Below, piece after piece: positions 8,684 through 17,960 of a stretch of DNA of 64,000 nucleotides. The DNA comes from Rebecca billardiae RCC1528 (lineage: Eukaryota; Haptophyta): positions 2,046,001 through 2,110,000 of the forward strand of contig OZ251226.1 in assembly GCA_965240325.2 (NCBI GenBank). The letters are read 5' to 3'. Each line of letters starts with the position of its first letter. The stretch's first letter is position 1. The translations under genes were made by a program, and so were the position numbers. Under the pieces are notes generated by a model that was given only the letters and a program-made list of their open reading frames with translations, did not search any database and was not told the DNA's origin.

Positions 8684-11095
8684 TTATGAGCTCGTCATCG
8701 ACTTACTGTTCCGCATCCTCGGCATGCAAGGCTCGATGCCGTGTAGCTTGTCGAGGCGCACGTTCGGCACCGGGAGGCCTCGCCGGCGGAGGCGCTTGGC
8801 CACGTCGCGCTGCGCCTCACCGGCCGGATCGCTTTCCTGCAGCACCGTGCACGCCCGCTCGAGTGATCCATATGGCGACGACGGCAGCGACGACCAGGGA
8901 GGGCGTGCGGGCAGGCTTGGATTCAGGCCTGCGTTCAGCACGTTGGTCAGGTTGCACAGGCAGAGCTGGAGCCGCGCGAGCATGCCGATCCTCTCGTGCG
9001 CCTCGCCATGCACGCGCCCGAGCGCGCCTCGCGGCCGCAGCTGGTGTGATTGCTCGAGCTCGTCCAGCGCATGCATGAGCCGCAGATTGAGCACGTCCGC
9101 TGCCCCGTCGAGGCAGTAGTGCGTGCAGTCCACGCCAGGCTTGATGTGCGCGCTGTGCATCGGCAAGAGCGCGTCCCACACGCGCAGAATGCGCACGTGC
9201 GCCGCCGACGCGCCGACCAGCCGGTTGGCTAGCGCGTTGCGAAAGTTGAACTTGGCGTCTTGCCGTGTGGAATCCCCGATGGGCATGCACGCGTTGCGCA
9301 AGAGCCGTGTTGGGTCGTACTCAACAGTTGGAAAGTGCTGCGGCAACGTTTCGCGCCACAAGACGACCGGCTGCGGCACCTCGGTGTCGGGCGCACCGCG
9401 CTGCCGCCGCCGCCACGCGCCGACCTCGCCGAGCAGCGCGCTCAGCTGCGCCTGCAGGTCGGCTCGCGCAGCGACGTGTATGCCGATGTTGGCAACCACT
9501 ACGTCAGCCCATGGCAAGACGGAGCCAATCACCTGCGCGGCCGTGAGGGCCAGCAGGTTTGCACGCGCGGCCGAGATGTAGCACAGGGTAGTTCCGTCGC
9601 CGAACACCTCGCACTCGTACAGGCTGATCGGGCTGGGGGGCGCTGCGTTGCTTGAGCTCAGCTGCCTCGCCGCGGCGTGCGGCGGCGGCGTCACGCGGCC
9701 CATCGAGACGTTGTACGGCTCAGCAGCTGTGGTGGAGTTTGCAGCTCCCCATCCGCGCGCATATCGCCTCGCTGTGCATGACAGCAGTTGGTAGTGCTGC
9801 CTCGACAGCGAATCGCCGACGAACGCGATGATGCGGCCCTCGATCAGCGCCCAGAGCCGGCGCTCACAGCCCGTGCGCATGCCGAGCCCCGTCGGCCCCG
9901 CGCGCGGGTCGCACTGGAAGGGCAGCGTGACGCCCGTGCCTATCCGCTTGCACGCTTCGTGCGGCACGGCTCGGTCAGCGCGCGAGCTCTCGTTCGAAAA
10001 CGCGTCGACGCAGCATGCGTCGTCGGCGTCACACCCGGGGCTCTCGTCCGCCTCGGTGACCGCGGCCGTCGGCGTCTCGTCCGCCATTGAAGCCACGCGC
10101 GCAAAGCACTCGCGCTCCTGCCTGTCCAGCTCGACCGCCTGCGCATACAGCGCATAGTCGGCCGCGTGGCGCTTGCGCGCGAGGGCGACCACGTCGGCGG
10201 GCAGCTCATCCTCGCGCACGAGCGTCGCCTCCAGACGCCGGCAGTTCTCCACCGAGAGCATGCACTTTGAGCCGCCCACCGCCGCGGCGGAGCTGTTGAT
10301 GCGCGCGGCAGCACGCACAGCAGCGTGGTCGAGAGCAAAGCGGCTGTGTGGCGGCTGCGTGACGTACGCGACGCGCGCCAGGAAGGCGTCCACGGAGTCG
10401 GGGGCGCACAGCGCGCCGACAACGTCAAAGCCTCGCGCACCGAGCACCTGGCTCGCGGACTTTCGCGAGGACGCATTGCGCAGCAGCTCGGCTTGCAGGC
10501 TGAAGCGGCGCTCATGGCCGCCCGTCTCGACCCAGTGCCTCATCGTCGCGACTGGCTGGCACGGCACCTGGCCGGTGTTCGGGACACGGTCGCCGGGCTG
10601 GAAGCCGGTGCCTGGCGTGCAGAATCGCGGCCGCGCCGGATTGCACAGTGAATGCGTCGTGCTGGGGCGGCACACGCGCGGCCGCGAGTAGAATTGCAGC
10701 ACAGCATTGTACGACGACACGAGTCGTGAGAGCGGCTCGCGCAGCACAGTAATCCACACGATGCGGCGGTGCGAGAGCGAGTAGTCGCGCGGGTTCGCTA
10801 CGCGCCGATCCACCGAGGCGTGGCCGGCGCGGTACCACCGGCAGTCCGTCCTTTCTCCAGGGCCTGGACTCGCGTGGCAGCTGTAGGGGAGCGCGGCCGA
10901 CGGCAGCGCAGCTGGCCCGTGGAAACTGTGGCGCAGGAAGTCTTCAACGGCATTGCCCCCGGCCCTGGCGACGTGCACAAACTCCACGAAGGGCATCTGG
11001 GCCGCGCGCCGAGTTTGCCTCCAGCTCTCGGCGATCCGCTTGCACTCGGGCGTGGTGGCCACGGCAGCGGCGAGCAAGACCCGCACAACCATCAC
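8684..11095 (-). CDS. Sulfotransferase fused to TBL/PC-esterase-type O-acetyltransferase
   Basis: An 803-aa single-exon protein likely to modify polysaccharides in the Golgi. It begins with a short hydrophobic stretch (VVRVLLAAAV) that may be a weak signal sequence. Residues 35-330 look like a carbohydrate sulfotransferase: VHVARAGG near residue 37 at the 5'-phosphosulfate loop and VLREPLSRLVSSYN near 118 at the 3'-phosphate site. In most relatives the loop reads PKTGG; here the usual Lys position is Arg (ARAGG). Residues 395-770 match the PMR5/trichome-birefringence-like and PC-esterase fold, with FVGDSLSRQ near 428 (GDS) and DCTHYCLDG near 657 (DxxH). In plants TBL proteins O-acetylate wall polysaccharides. 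One polypeptide thus appears to carry both a sulfation and an acetylation module. Gene fusion by misassembly is unlikely since a single frame spans both. Confidence 0.75.
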   Translation of the reverse strand: MMVVRVLLAAAVATTPECKRIAESWRQTRRAAQMPFVEFVHVARAGGNAVEDFLRHSFHGPAALPSAALPYSCHASPGPGERTDCRWYRAGHASVDRRVANPRDYSLSHRRIVWITVLREPLSRLVSSYNAVLQFYSRPRVCRPSTTHSLCNPARPRFCTPGTGFQPGDRVPNTGQVPCQPVATMRHWVETGGHERRFSLQAELLRNASSRKSASQVLGARGFDVVGALCAPDSVDAFLARVAYVTQPPHSRFALDHAAVRAAARINSSAAAVGGSKCMLSVENCRRLEATLVREDELPADVVALARKRHAADYALYAQAVELDRQERECFARVASMADETPTAAVTEADESPGCDADDACCVDAFSNESSRADRAVPHEACKRIGTGVTLPFQCDPRAGPTGLGMRTGCERRLWALIEGRIIAFVGDSLSRQHYQLLSCTARRYARGWGAANSTTAAEPYNVSMGRVTPPPHAAARQLSSSNAAPPSPISLYECEVFGDGTTLCYISAARANLLALTAAQVIGSVLPWADVVVANIGIHVAARADLQAQLSALLGEVGAWRRRQRGAPDTEVPQPVVLWRETLPQHFPTVEYDPTRLLRNACMPIGDSTRQDAKFNFRNALANRLVGASAAHVRILRVWDALLPMHSAHIKPGVDCTHYCLDGAADVLNLRLMHALDELEQSHQLRPRGALGRVHGEAHERIGMLARLQLCLCNLTNVLNAGLNPSLPARPPWSSLPSSPYGSLERACTVLQESDPAGEAQRDVAKRLRRRGLPVPNVRLDKLHGIEPCMPRMRNSKSMTSS

Positions 11096-11348
11096 GCTAC
11101 CTCGAGCTTGAGAGCGTCACCATGCTGTGTGGAAATCAGGATGAGCGATTAAGGTTGTCGCTGGGAATCCGGACGCCGCCCGCCGAACCGTTCGAAGAGC
11201 ATGGCGCCGCCGCCCGGCGCACGCGCAAGGACACGCCGCAGGAGGACCTGGGCGTGATATGCCGCGATCTCGCGCGCGAGGCGGTGCGCGTGAGGAGCAT
11301 GCGCACCGGAGGAGACCTCACAGACGCGCGCGACATGGACAACGACCT

Positions 11349-11402
11349 GCGCAAGGCATCTGAGTTGGCGCTATCTGCATCATCAACTCAGATGCCTTGC
11401 GC
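11349..11402. repeat. Perfect 19-bp-stem hairpin
   Basis: Left arm 11349-11367 (GCGCAAGGCATCTGAGTTG) pairs exactly with 11384-11402 across a 16-nt loop. It lies about 255 bp upstream of the sulfotransferase-esterase start codon. It is the second long perfect hairpin flanking that gene, with a sequence unrelated to the one at 8375. Confidence 0.8.
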
Positions 11403-11942
11403 TAGACAGAGCTAAGGACTAATGACTATCTGCACAATCAATTCGGACATACGGCTCAAACGACACCTCCCCAGGCGTATTAGCCATCATCGCCACCACT
11501 CTGCTTGCGTCCTACAGCGGCCCACGCCCAGACTTGATGCCCGACGTCGCACACATGCATGACCCCCTCTGCCTCCATCGCAGCACGAGTGAAATACAGA
11601 TTACAGGCGCCTCACAGCCAGGGCCAGTAGCCCAGACCCCAGCCCAGCTACTGGGCTCGCTGACAGTCCCCTCAGTCCCCTTCGGCCAGTTCCCCGCACA
11701 GGGGTCGGCTAGTGGCTGGCCCTCTGCCCGCACTGGGGCACCCTGGGGGGTGCCCCTTCTGCCGACTCGCCACTCGGCTCACACTCGATGCTCTCGAATT
11801 GCAAGGCAGTGCACTGCTTGTACCTGGGACCACCCCTGTGTGCGAATCAAGCCTCGACGGGCGTCGGCCAACCCGTCGGCCACAGGATGCCCACTTTTGC
11901 CCGTTCATCGGCCAGTGGCCGACTACGACGAATAAATGCATA

Positions 11943-11966
11943 AATGAATATATATATATATTCATT
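11943..11966. repeat. 24-nt AT palindrome
   Basis: AATGAAT, then alternating TA, then ATTCATT forms a perfect palindrome in otherwise GC-rich DNA. It may be a simple TA expansion. Confidence 0.6.
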
Positions 11967-13390
11967 CGATCATCCCTTTGTCTTTTTCGGCAAAAGACTA
12001 TTCACCACTCGGGCAGAACGTATGGTACCCCAACGAGGTCGGCTTGACTCTGTCTGGGCATGATCTCGTCGCAGAAGCTGCTTGCAGCCGACTACTGTGC
12101 TGCGGCAGCCACCGCTCGTCCGCTCGCCGCGAGGCTGCCGCAGTCGCCGCGTCGGCAGACGTGGTCTGCGTGAGACGATGCCGCAGCGCTGCTGGCAGTG
12201 CAAGCGCGAGCCGTGGCAGAAGTAGGGGCGGTCGTGGGCGCGGGCGTGGGCGCGGTCGCGGGCGCGGGTGCGGCCGCTGACTCGCCCTCGGAGTCTCGCC
12301 GGGCTCGCCGCCTGCTGCACCTCGCGTCCTTCACTCGCCGGGCCGGCGCGCAGAATCGGCAAATACATCGCAATAGACATAGTCGCCTGTAACTGATATA
12401 GTATATCAGATTAACACACACAGGCACACACACACACCTGCCAAGCTCGGTCGAGACCGCCACTGGGGCTCAACAAGTCGTCCACCAGTTGGGTCGGCCG
12501 AGCCTCGGGGCCGCCCTCTCGAACTACGACCGTGCAGAATCGGACAGTGCTGCAGCCCGCGCGGCGTGCTCACGCGGCCATCGTCACGTCCACGATTCAC
12601 GCGCCGGCGCCGTGGCCGTGCCGTCCGGCGCGGCCTACGAGCAGTACGGCGGTCCGGCCGCCGGACGGCCATCGGCCAATACCCATCGGCCAGAGATGGA
12701 TGGTCGACCGCTAACCATCGGCCATGGCCGCCTAGCGGCCAATATCATCGGTCATGGCCGGCCATATAGGCCTTGATTCGCACATAGGACCACCCCACAG
12801 TGTTGGGCTTGTATGCTGTTGGCAATGGCATACCCCCGCCCCCTCTGGAGGCGGGCTGTCCACAGTGGCGTGGTGTCAAGGCGCTAGGTGTCTCGGTCAG
12901 TGGTGTCTCGGTCAGCCCTATCTGCTGACCGACTATCCGATAGTCGACCCTCGCTGAGGGTACACGCCCACGGCCTGTGTGTCGTATGGTGAGCATTCGT
13001 TGCCATCCGCCAACAAAGAGCGCTTCATAGGCCGCCCATTCTTATGACACGCGCGCCGGGCGACGGCAGTGGAGACTAGGTCTGTGGGAACGCAGGGCAC
13101 CCCTTTCTAGGCTCTCTCTTCGTGCGCACCACCCCGCCGTACCGGGGCGTGCACAGCCACCCGTGCTGAGCACGACGTCTGTCATCGCCAGCCTGTGTGG
13201 TGCCTCAGGCGCCGGGGATGGGGGCTTAAACGCGCCCGGGGATCGACCATGGCACATGCCGACCTGCCAGGCCTACACCATCGACACGTGCGTGTCCACC
13301 ACGCCCGCGCACGCACTTTTGTTGGCGGTGGGCGGCGGGCGGCCGGCCGCCATGCGGCCACAGCGTGCCAACAAAAGTTGACGGGGCAGC

Positions 13391-13718
13391 TCCCGGACTT
13401 GGCCCCCGAACCTTACTATATGTGGGGTTATTGGTACAATAACTGATTGTCTAAGAGGACGACAAGAACGCCGGGCGCCAGCGCCGCTCATCAGCCACAT
13501 CGCCCTCTACCAGACCATCGCCTCAAAGGGCGCTGCTCCCGGACAAACAGTCTGTCCGGGTTGTTCTGCCGCCCAGGAGATCGATTTCCGGCGCCGGCCT
13601 CTGCCGCCTGCTTCGCCAGGCGCGGCGTGCGAGATGGCTCCAGCCAAGCTCGTCCTGCGTCGCCGGCGGCGGCGGCTCGCACGCGGGTGGCGCGTCGCGT
13701 GCACCGACCAACATCTTT
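13391..13718 (+). repeat. Duplicated sequence, copy 1 (31-bp motif plus 297-bp block)
   Basis: A 31-bp motif at 13391-13421 runs directly into a 297-bp block at 13422-13718. The block recurs without a visible mismatch at 14426-14722, exactly 1,004 bp away. The block has a GTGGGGTTATTGG start and a hairpin-prone GGACAAACAGTCTGTCC. It encodes no recognised protein. Confidence 0.8.
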
Positions 13719-14425
13719 GTAAGCAACGCTCCGCATCGCGCCCCCTCGCGCTTCGGGCCACCGCCTCTTCTCTCTCTGTGTGCGTGCGCACCCTGTGGCT
13801 CTTCCGCACCCGCCCCGATCGCACCGTTCCCTCTTCGCCACATGCCTCCTCCTCCGTGGGTGCGCCCCCACGCGGATCGCTGCTCCATCTCTCCCGCCCT
13901 GCCTCGGGATCGCCCCGGTGCCAACGCCAGCCGGCTCCTACACAAGGACCGCTGGCGGCACACCGCGCGCCGGGCCCCGTGCGCACCCGCGGGCCATTCA
14001 CAGCATCCGCAAAGGCCGTCTAGCCTTCTCCTGCTTCCGCAGCGCCGCGCCTCGGGGCCGGCTGCCTGCTATCTCTCCTATTCGGGTTCCGTCTCACTCG
14101 CACTGCCCCACCTGCCCAGCCCCCGCTGGCCGGCCCTCGTGCGTGCGCGACTCACACGTGCCTTGCCCCCTTTCCTTCCCATCACTCAATGGGATTCTCC
14201 TCCACGCGGTGCTCCCCAACACACCATGAAACGGGATCACTCACGCACCGCGTCTCGTCGACGGCGAGCGGCATGCCCACCGCATCTGCTGCCGCTCGCC
14301 AAGGCATGAGGACACGTAAATCCCACTGAGTAGGAACACACGCAGCCGCCTCGGCATCGACATGCCAGGCGGCGTGCCCACCTTCGGCCAGCAGTTGGCG
14401 TCGGCGTTCACGAGGACGGCTAGAC

Positions 14426-14779
14426 GTGGGGTTATTGGTACAATAACTGATTGTCTAAGAGGACGACAAGAACGCCGGGCGCCAGCGCCGCTCATCAGCC
14501 ACATCGCCCTCTACCAGACCATCGCCTCAAAGGGCGCTGCTCCCGGACAAACAGTCTGTCCGGGTTGTTCTGCCGCCCAGGAGATCGATTTCCGGCGCCG
14601 GCCTCTGCCGCCTGCTTCGCCAGGCGCGGCGTGCGAGATGGCTCCAGCCAAGCTCGTCCTGCGTCGCCGGCGGCGGCGGCTCGCACGCGGGTGGCGCGTC
14701 GCGTGCACCGACCAACATCTTTCGGCAACCCGCCCACCCAGGGCCCGTTCCCGGACTTGGCCCCCGAACCTTACTATAT
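14426..14779 (+). repeat. Duplicated sequence, copy 2 (297-bp block then 31-bp motif)
   Basis: The 297-bp block (14426-14722) is identical to copy 1. Here the 31-bp motif found immediately before copy 1 comes after the block (14749-14779), separated by 26 bp. The order is therefore motif-block ... block-motif, all in the same orientation. This fits a recombination or insertion product of a longer tandem unit. Confidence 0.8.
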
Positions 14780-15301
14780 ATATAGGCACATTTGCCTGGC
14801 TGGGTGGGCAGTGCCCGCTTGGGCAGGGGGCTGTCTTGCTGGGCTGGACTCGGAGAAGGCAGCCTGCGCCTTGGGGCTGCCAGGGGCCTGCGGCAGAGCC
14901 AGCAGGTGGCTGCGTGGCCTGCTGGCCAGTGCCCGACTGTGCAAGGCCGTTGGCGTTGTGAGCTCAGTGACCAGTGTGACTGCCCGCAGCTGGGTCGGGT
15001 TGGAGAACGCGAGGGCGATGTCCATGTCCTGCTTCGACGCGACCATGATCACGAGAACGGAGAGGGCCGTGCGGAGGTCCTGCGGCTTGAGGACGAGAGC
15101 GCGTGGCAGGAGCTGGTCACGCATGTCGCCACCCGGCGGCTCCGCCATGTCAAAGGGTGAAGAGAGCGACGGGGCCGTGAGGCCCGAGGCGTGACGGCTG
15201 AGGCTCGTCGGCGTGGGCGACGAGGAGGACGGTTCGACGTCGGGAAATGAACCACGATGGGAGCGTGACGGGATGCCGAGACTGATAATGAACGTCGGCA
15301 A
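14774..15301 (-). CDS. Hypothetical small protein
   Basis: A 175-aa open frame with a protein-like central part: a Ser/Pro-rich N-terminus, then DQLLPRALVLKPQDLRTAL and a hydrophobic SVLVIMV helix. It matches no family I know. The C-terminal part overlaps low-complexity sequence and the end of the 31-bp repeat motif, so the true end may differ or the frame may be chance. Confidence 0.2.
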   Translation of the reverse strand: MPTFIISLGIPSRSHRGSFPDVEPSSSSPTPTSLSRHASGLTAPSLSSPFDMAEPPGGDMRDQLLPRALVLKPQDLRTALSVLVIMVASKQDMDIALAFSNPTQLRAVTLVTELTTPTALHSRALASRPRSHLLALPQAPGSPKAQAAFSESSPARQPPAQAGTAHPARQMCLYI

Positions 15302-15860
15302 TTGTAGTGTCCCGTGACGGTTGGTGATCCGGGTGCGTATGGACTGGAGAGCGAGTCCGGGTAACGTCGGATCTTGACAGGTGGCAATGCCACCTCTCTC
15401 GCCTGAGACTCGTCCCGTTTTCCGGCGGCGCTACCATCGGCGACGGCTTCATGGGCGGTGACAGTTGGCGGGCGTCAATCTCGCCTGCCTGAGCTGTGTG
15501 CGTCTCTTATTCTTAGTAAACTGTACGTCTTTGACTCTTTGCCGCTTTTGCGGCCGCGGCGCGCGCGCGGCGCGCCCGCCCGCGCCAGGCGCCCAGCCCA
15601 GGAAGGCGTGCGGCACTCCGCACTGCGGCCGGCCGGGCGCAAACCTGAAAACGGTCCCAGTAGTCCGATCCCGGTCCAGGCTGTGGTGACTGGTGACAAG
15701 GACACCCTTGCTGGTGAGCAGCGTCTGTGCAGCTGCGATACTCGTGTGTGGAGGCGCGCAGCACGTAGTGGCCGCGTGGGTTCGCAGCGCCTCGGTCGTC
15801 CCGGGCAGCCGCTCGGGCCGGAAATAGCGTCGACTTCGAGCGCGTGGTCCCGCTGGCATC

Positions 15861-16643
15861 ATGCGCGACGAGGCACACGCGGTCGAGGCGATGCGCAAGG
15901 AGTTCGCCGGCGTGGAGCCCCCTCCAAACATGCCGCTCGATGATCGTTGCTTGGCGCGCTACGCACGGGCGCGGAATCTCGACGTGTCGAAGGCATCGCA
16001 CCTCCTCCACCAGACGATCGCGTGGCGGAAGCGCTTCGGCACAGACGACCTGCTCGCTCCCGAGCGGTACGCCGTTATCAAACGGGAGGCGGCGACGGGG
16101 AAAACGTTCGTTCCACCTTTCACAGACAAGCAAGGCCGTGCGATCCTCGTGATGCGCCCGTCGCGCGAGAACACGCACGAGCACGAGGGAAACCTCCTGC
16201 ATCTGGTGTACCAGATGGAGCGCATCGTCGCCTCGATGGCACCCGCTGGCCCCGAGAAGCTGCTGCTTCTGATCGACTTCAAGGGCTACAGCATGCTCAA
16301 CGCGCCGCCCATGAAGACCAGCCGCGAGACGCTGAACATCCTCCAGCACCACTACCCGGAGCGGCTAGGGAAGGCGGTGCTCTTCGATGCGCCGTGGCTC
16401 TTCTCGGCCACGTTCAAGGCGCTCACCCCCTTCATCGACCCCGTCACCCGCGATAAGATCAGCTTCTTCTCCACGAGCTCGGCCCCTGACCTGGATGCCC
16501 TCGGTGAGATCGTCGACCAAGACCTGCTGGAGAAGGGGCTGGGTGGCCGAAATGCGAAGGATCTGTTTGATGCCAACGCGTACTTCGAGCCGACGGCCGA
16601 TCCGCTGGTCGCCGGCGGTCTAAGTCGGGAGGAACTCGGATGA
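15861..16643 (+). CDS. CRAL-TRIO (Sec14-like) lipid-transfer protein
   Basis: A 260-aa single-exon protein. It carries the N-terminal CRAL-TRIO helical domain (LARYARARNLDVSKASHLL followed by WRKRF, residues 31-58). The lipid-binding CRAL-TRIO domain follows at about 75-235: LLLLIDFKGYSM, HHYPERLGKAVLFDAPWLFS and FIDPVTRDKISFF are characteristic. Length and layout match the smallest Sec14 proteins, without GOLD or PH domains. Likely role: exchange of phosphatidylinositol or other hydrophobic ligands between membranes. The ATG chosen is the first in frame and leaves a complete N-terminal helix; no upstream exon is needed. It stands alone between repeat-rich regions. Confidence 0.9.
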   Translation: MRDEAHAVEAMRKEFAGVEPPPNMPLDDRCLARYARARNLDVSKASHLLHQTIAWRKRFGTDDLLAPERYAVIKREAATGKTFVPPFTDKQGRAILVMRPSRENTHEHEGNLLHLVYQMERIVASMAPAGPEKLLLLIDFKGYSMLNAPPMKTSRETLNILQHHYPERLGKAVLFDAPWLFSATFKALTPFIDPVTRDKISFFSTSSAPDLDALGEIVDQDLLEKGLGGRNAKDLFDANAYFEPTADPLVAGGLSREELG

Positions 16644-17148
16644 TCGACGGCTGGGCCTGATCACATGGCCGCCGATAGTCATACTAGTAACTAGTTACTG
16701 CTACGTACCGGGCGCAGCCTGCCGCGACGCCCTGACCGAGTTTATATCATCAGCATATATTTGCCATCATCAGAATCTGTAGTAGTAGATCCGAGAAGCG
16801 CAGCCGTCCGCGAGCGCTGGTTGGCCGGCGGCACGACAGCACGTCTGATTCCCCTTACATGATGATATATTGATGACGCAATATTTCAGCATCTAATCGG
16901 GGCGCGCTGTATAGCTATGCCTGTATCAGTACTATGTCAGTGGGTGCTACCAACACCCACTGACCGTGACCGATACTTAATATGACAGCCCGCAGCTGCC
17001 TGTATTGAATATTACTGTATTGAATGCCGGCTGCCATACAGACAGGGCCCATCAACTACAGGCACAGCCGCTCCGCACAGCCCCACTCCCCCAGCCGCCG
17101 CCGCGGCACTGTTTACCAGCGCGCCGCCGGGCCCGAACTACCGCCATC

Positions 17149-17960
17149 CGGACTATAGCAGGCCACCTGTATCACTGTATCACTGTAATCTGTATCTGCC
17201 TCAGGTCTGTATCACTGATAGTGATACCGGGGGGGGGCTCCTCAGTGCCAGCTGCCGCGCCGCGCGCGCCACCGTCCACCCGGCCACTGCCACCACCCGG
17301 ACTATACAGGCTACAGCAGCGGCCACCCGTGTATCAATGCTGTATCACTGATGTACTGTATCTGCCTGTATCACTGATACGAGGGGGGCTCCTCCCGGCC
17401 GCGGCGCCGCCGCGCCGCGCGCGTCCGCACCCGGACTGCCGGCCATCCGGACTACAGGCTACCTTTATCACTGTATCACTGTATTCGCCTGTCGTTATCA
17501 CTGATACTGTACTGGGGGCTCCTTCCTCGGCCGGCGGCGGCCGCCGCGCCGTCGCCTGGCGCGCGCCGCCCGCCCGCCGCCGGACTCGGCCGCCGCCACC
17601 CGCCTGAGCCGGGCTTGGCCACCCGGCCGGTACTCCGGAGTCCGGGTGGCGGCAATCCGTTCCGGGGCGGCGGGCGCGCGGCGCGGCGCGGTGGCCGGGA
17701 GGAGCCCCCCCGAGTATCATAATCAGTGATACAGGCACGGATACAGTGATACGGTCACGGTCAGATACAGGCCGGTGGCCGGGAGTCCGGGTGGTTGCAG
17801 TCCGGGCGGGCGGCTGCGCAGGCGGCGCGGCGGCTGGGTGAAGGAGGCCCCCCCGTATCAGTGATACAGGCAAGATACAGTGATACAGTGATACAGGTGG
17901 CCTGTAGTCCGGGTGGCGGCAGTCCGGGTGGACGGCGGCGCGGCGGGCCGGGCCCGACGA
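17149..17960. repeat. Inverted cluster of about 150-bp repeats
   Basis: Three plus-orientation units start with CCGGACTA at about 17149, 17299 and 17448. Each has a block of GTATCACTG motifs followed by GGGGGGCTCCT and a GC-rich tail. From about 17640 the same unit appears in reverse complement at least twice (core at about 17700-17790 and 17845-17925). The arrangement is a large imperfect palindrome centred near 17640. Within unit 1, GTATCACT...AGTGATAC forms its own small hairpin. Confidence 0.7.

Larger units (their letters stand above)
11096..15860. other. Gene-poor repeat-containing region
   Basis: There is no open frame with a recognisable domain. The region holds a 19-bp-stem hairpin, an AT palindrome (11943-11966), a GGGCGC-type hexamer tract (about 12220-12275), a cluster of CATCGGCCA-type motifs at about 12665-12765, and a perfectly duplicated 297-bp sequence (13422-13718 and 14426-14722). 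One weak minus-strand ORF lies at 14774-15301. Confidence 0.4.

Noticed and set aside
12600-12770. tRNA or structured RNA in the CATCGGCCA-rich stretch
   Set aside because: No cloverleaf or conserved T-loop sequence could be fitted; it is a cluster of short degenerate repeats.
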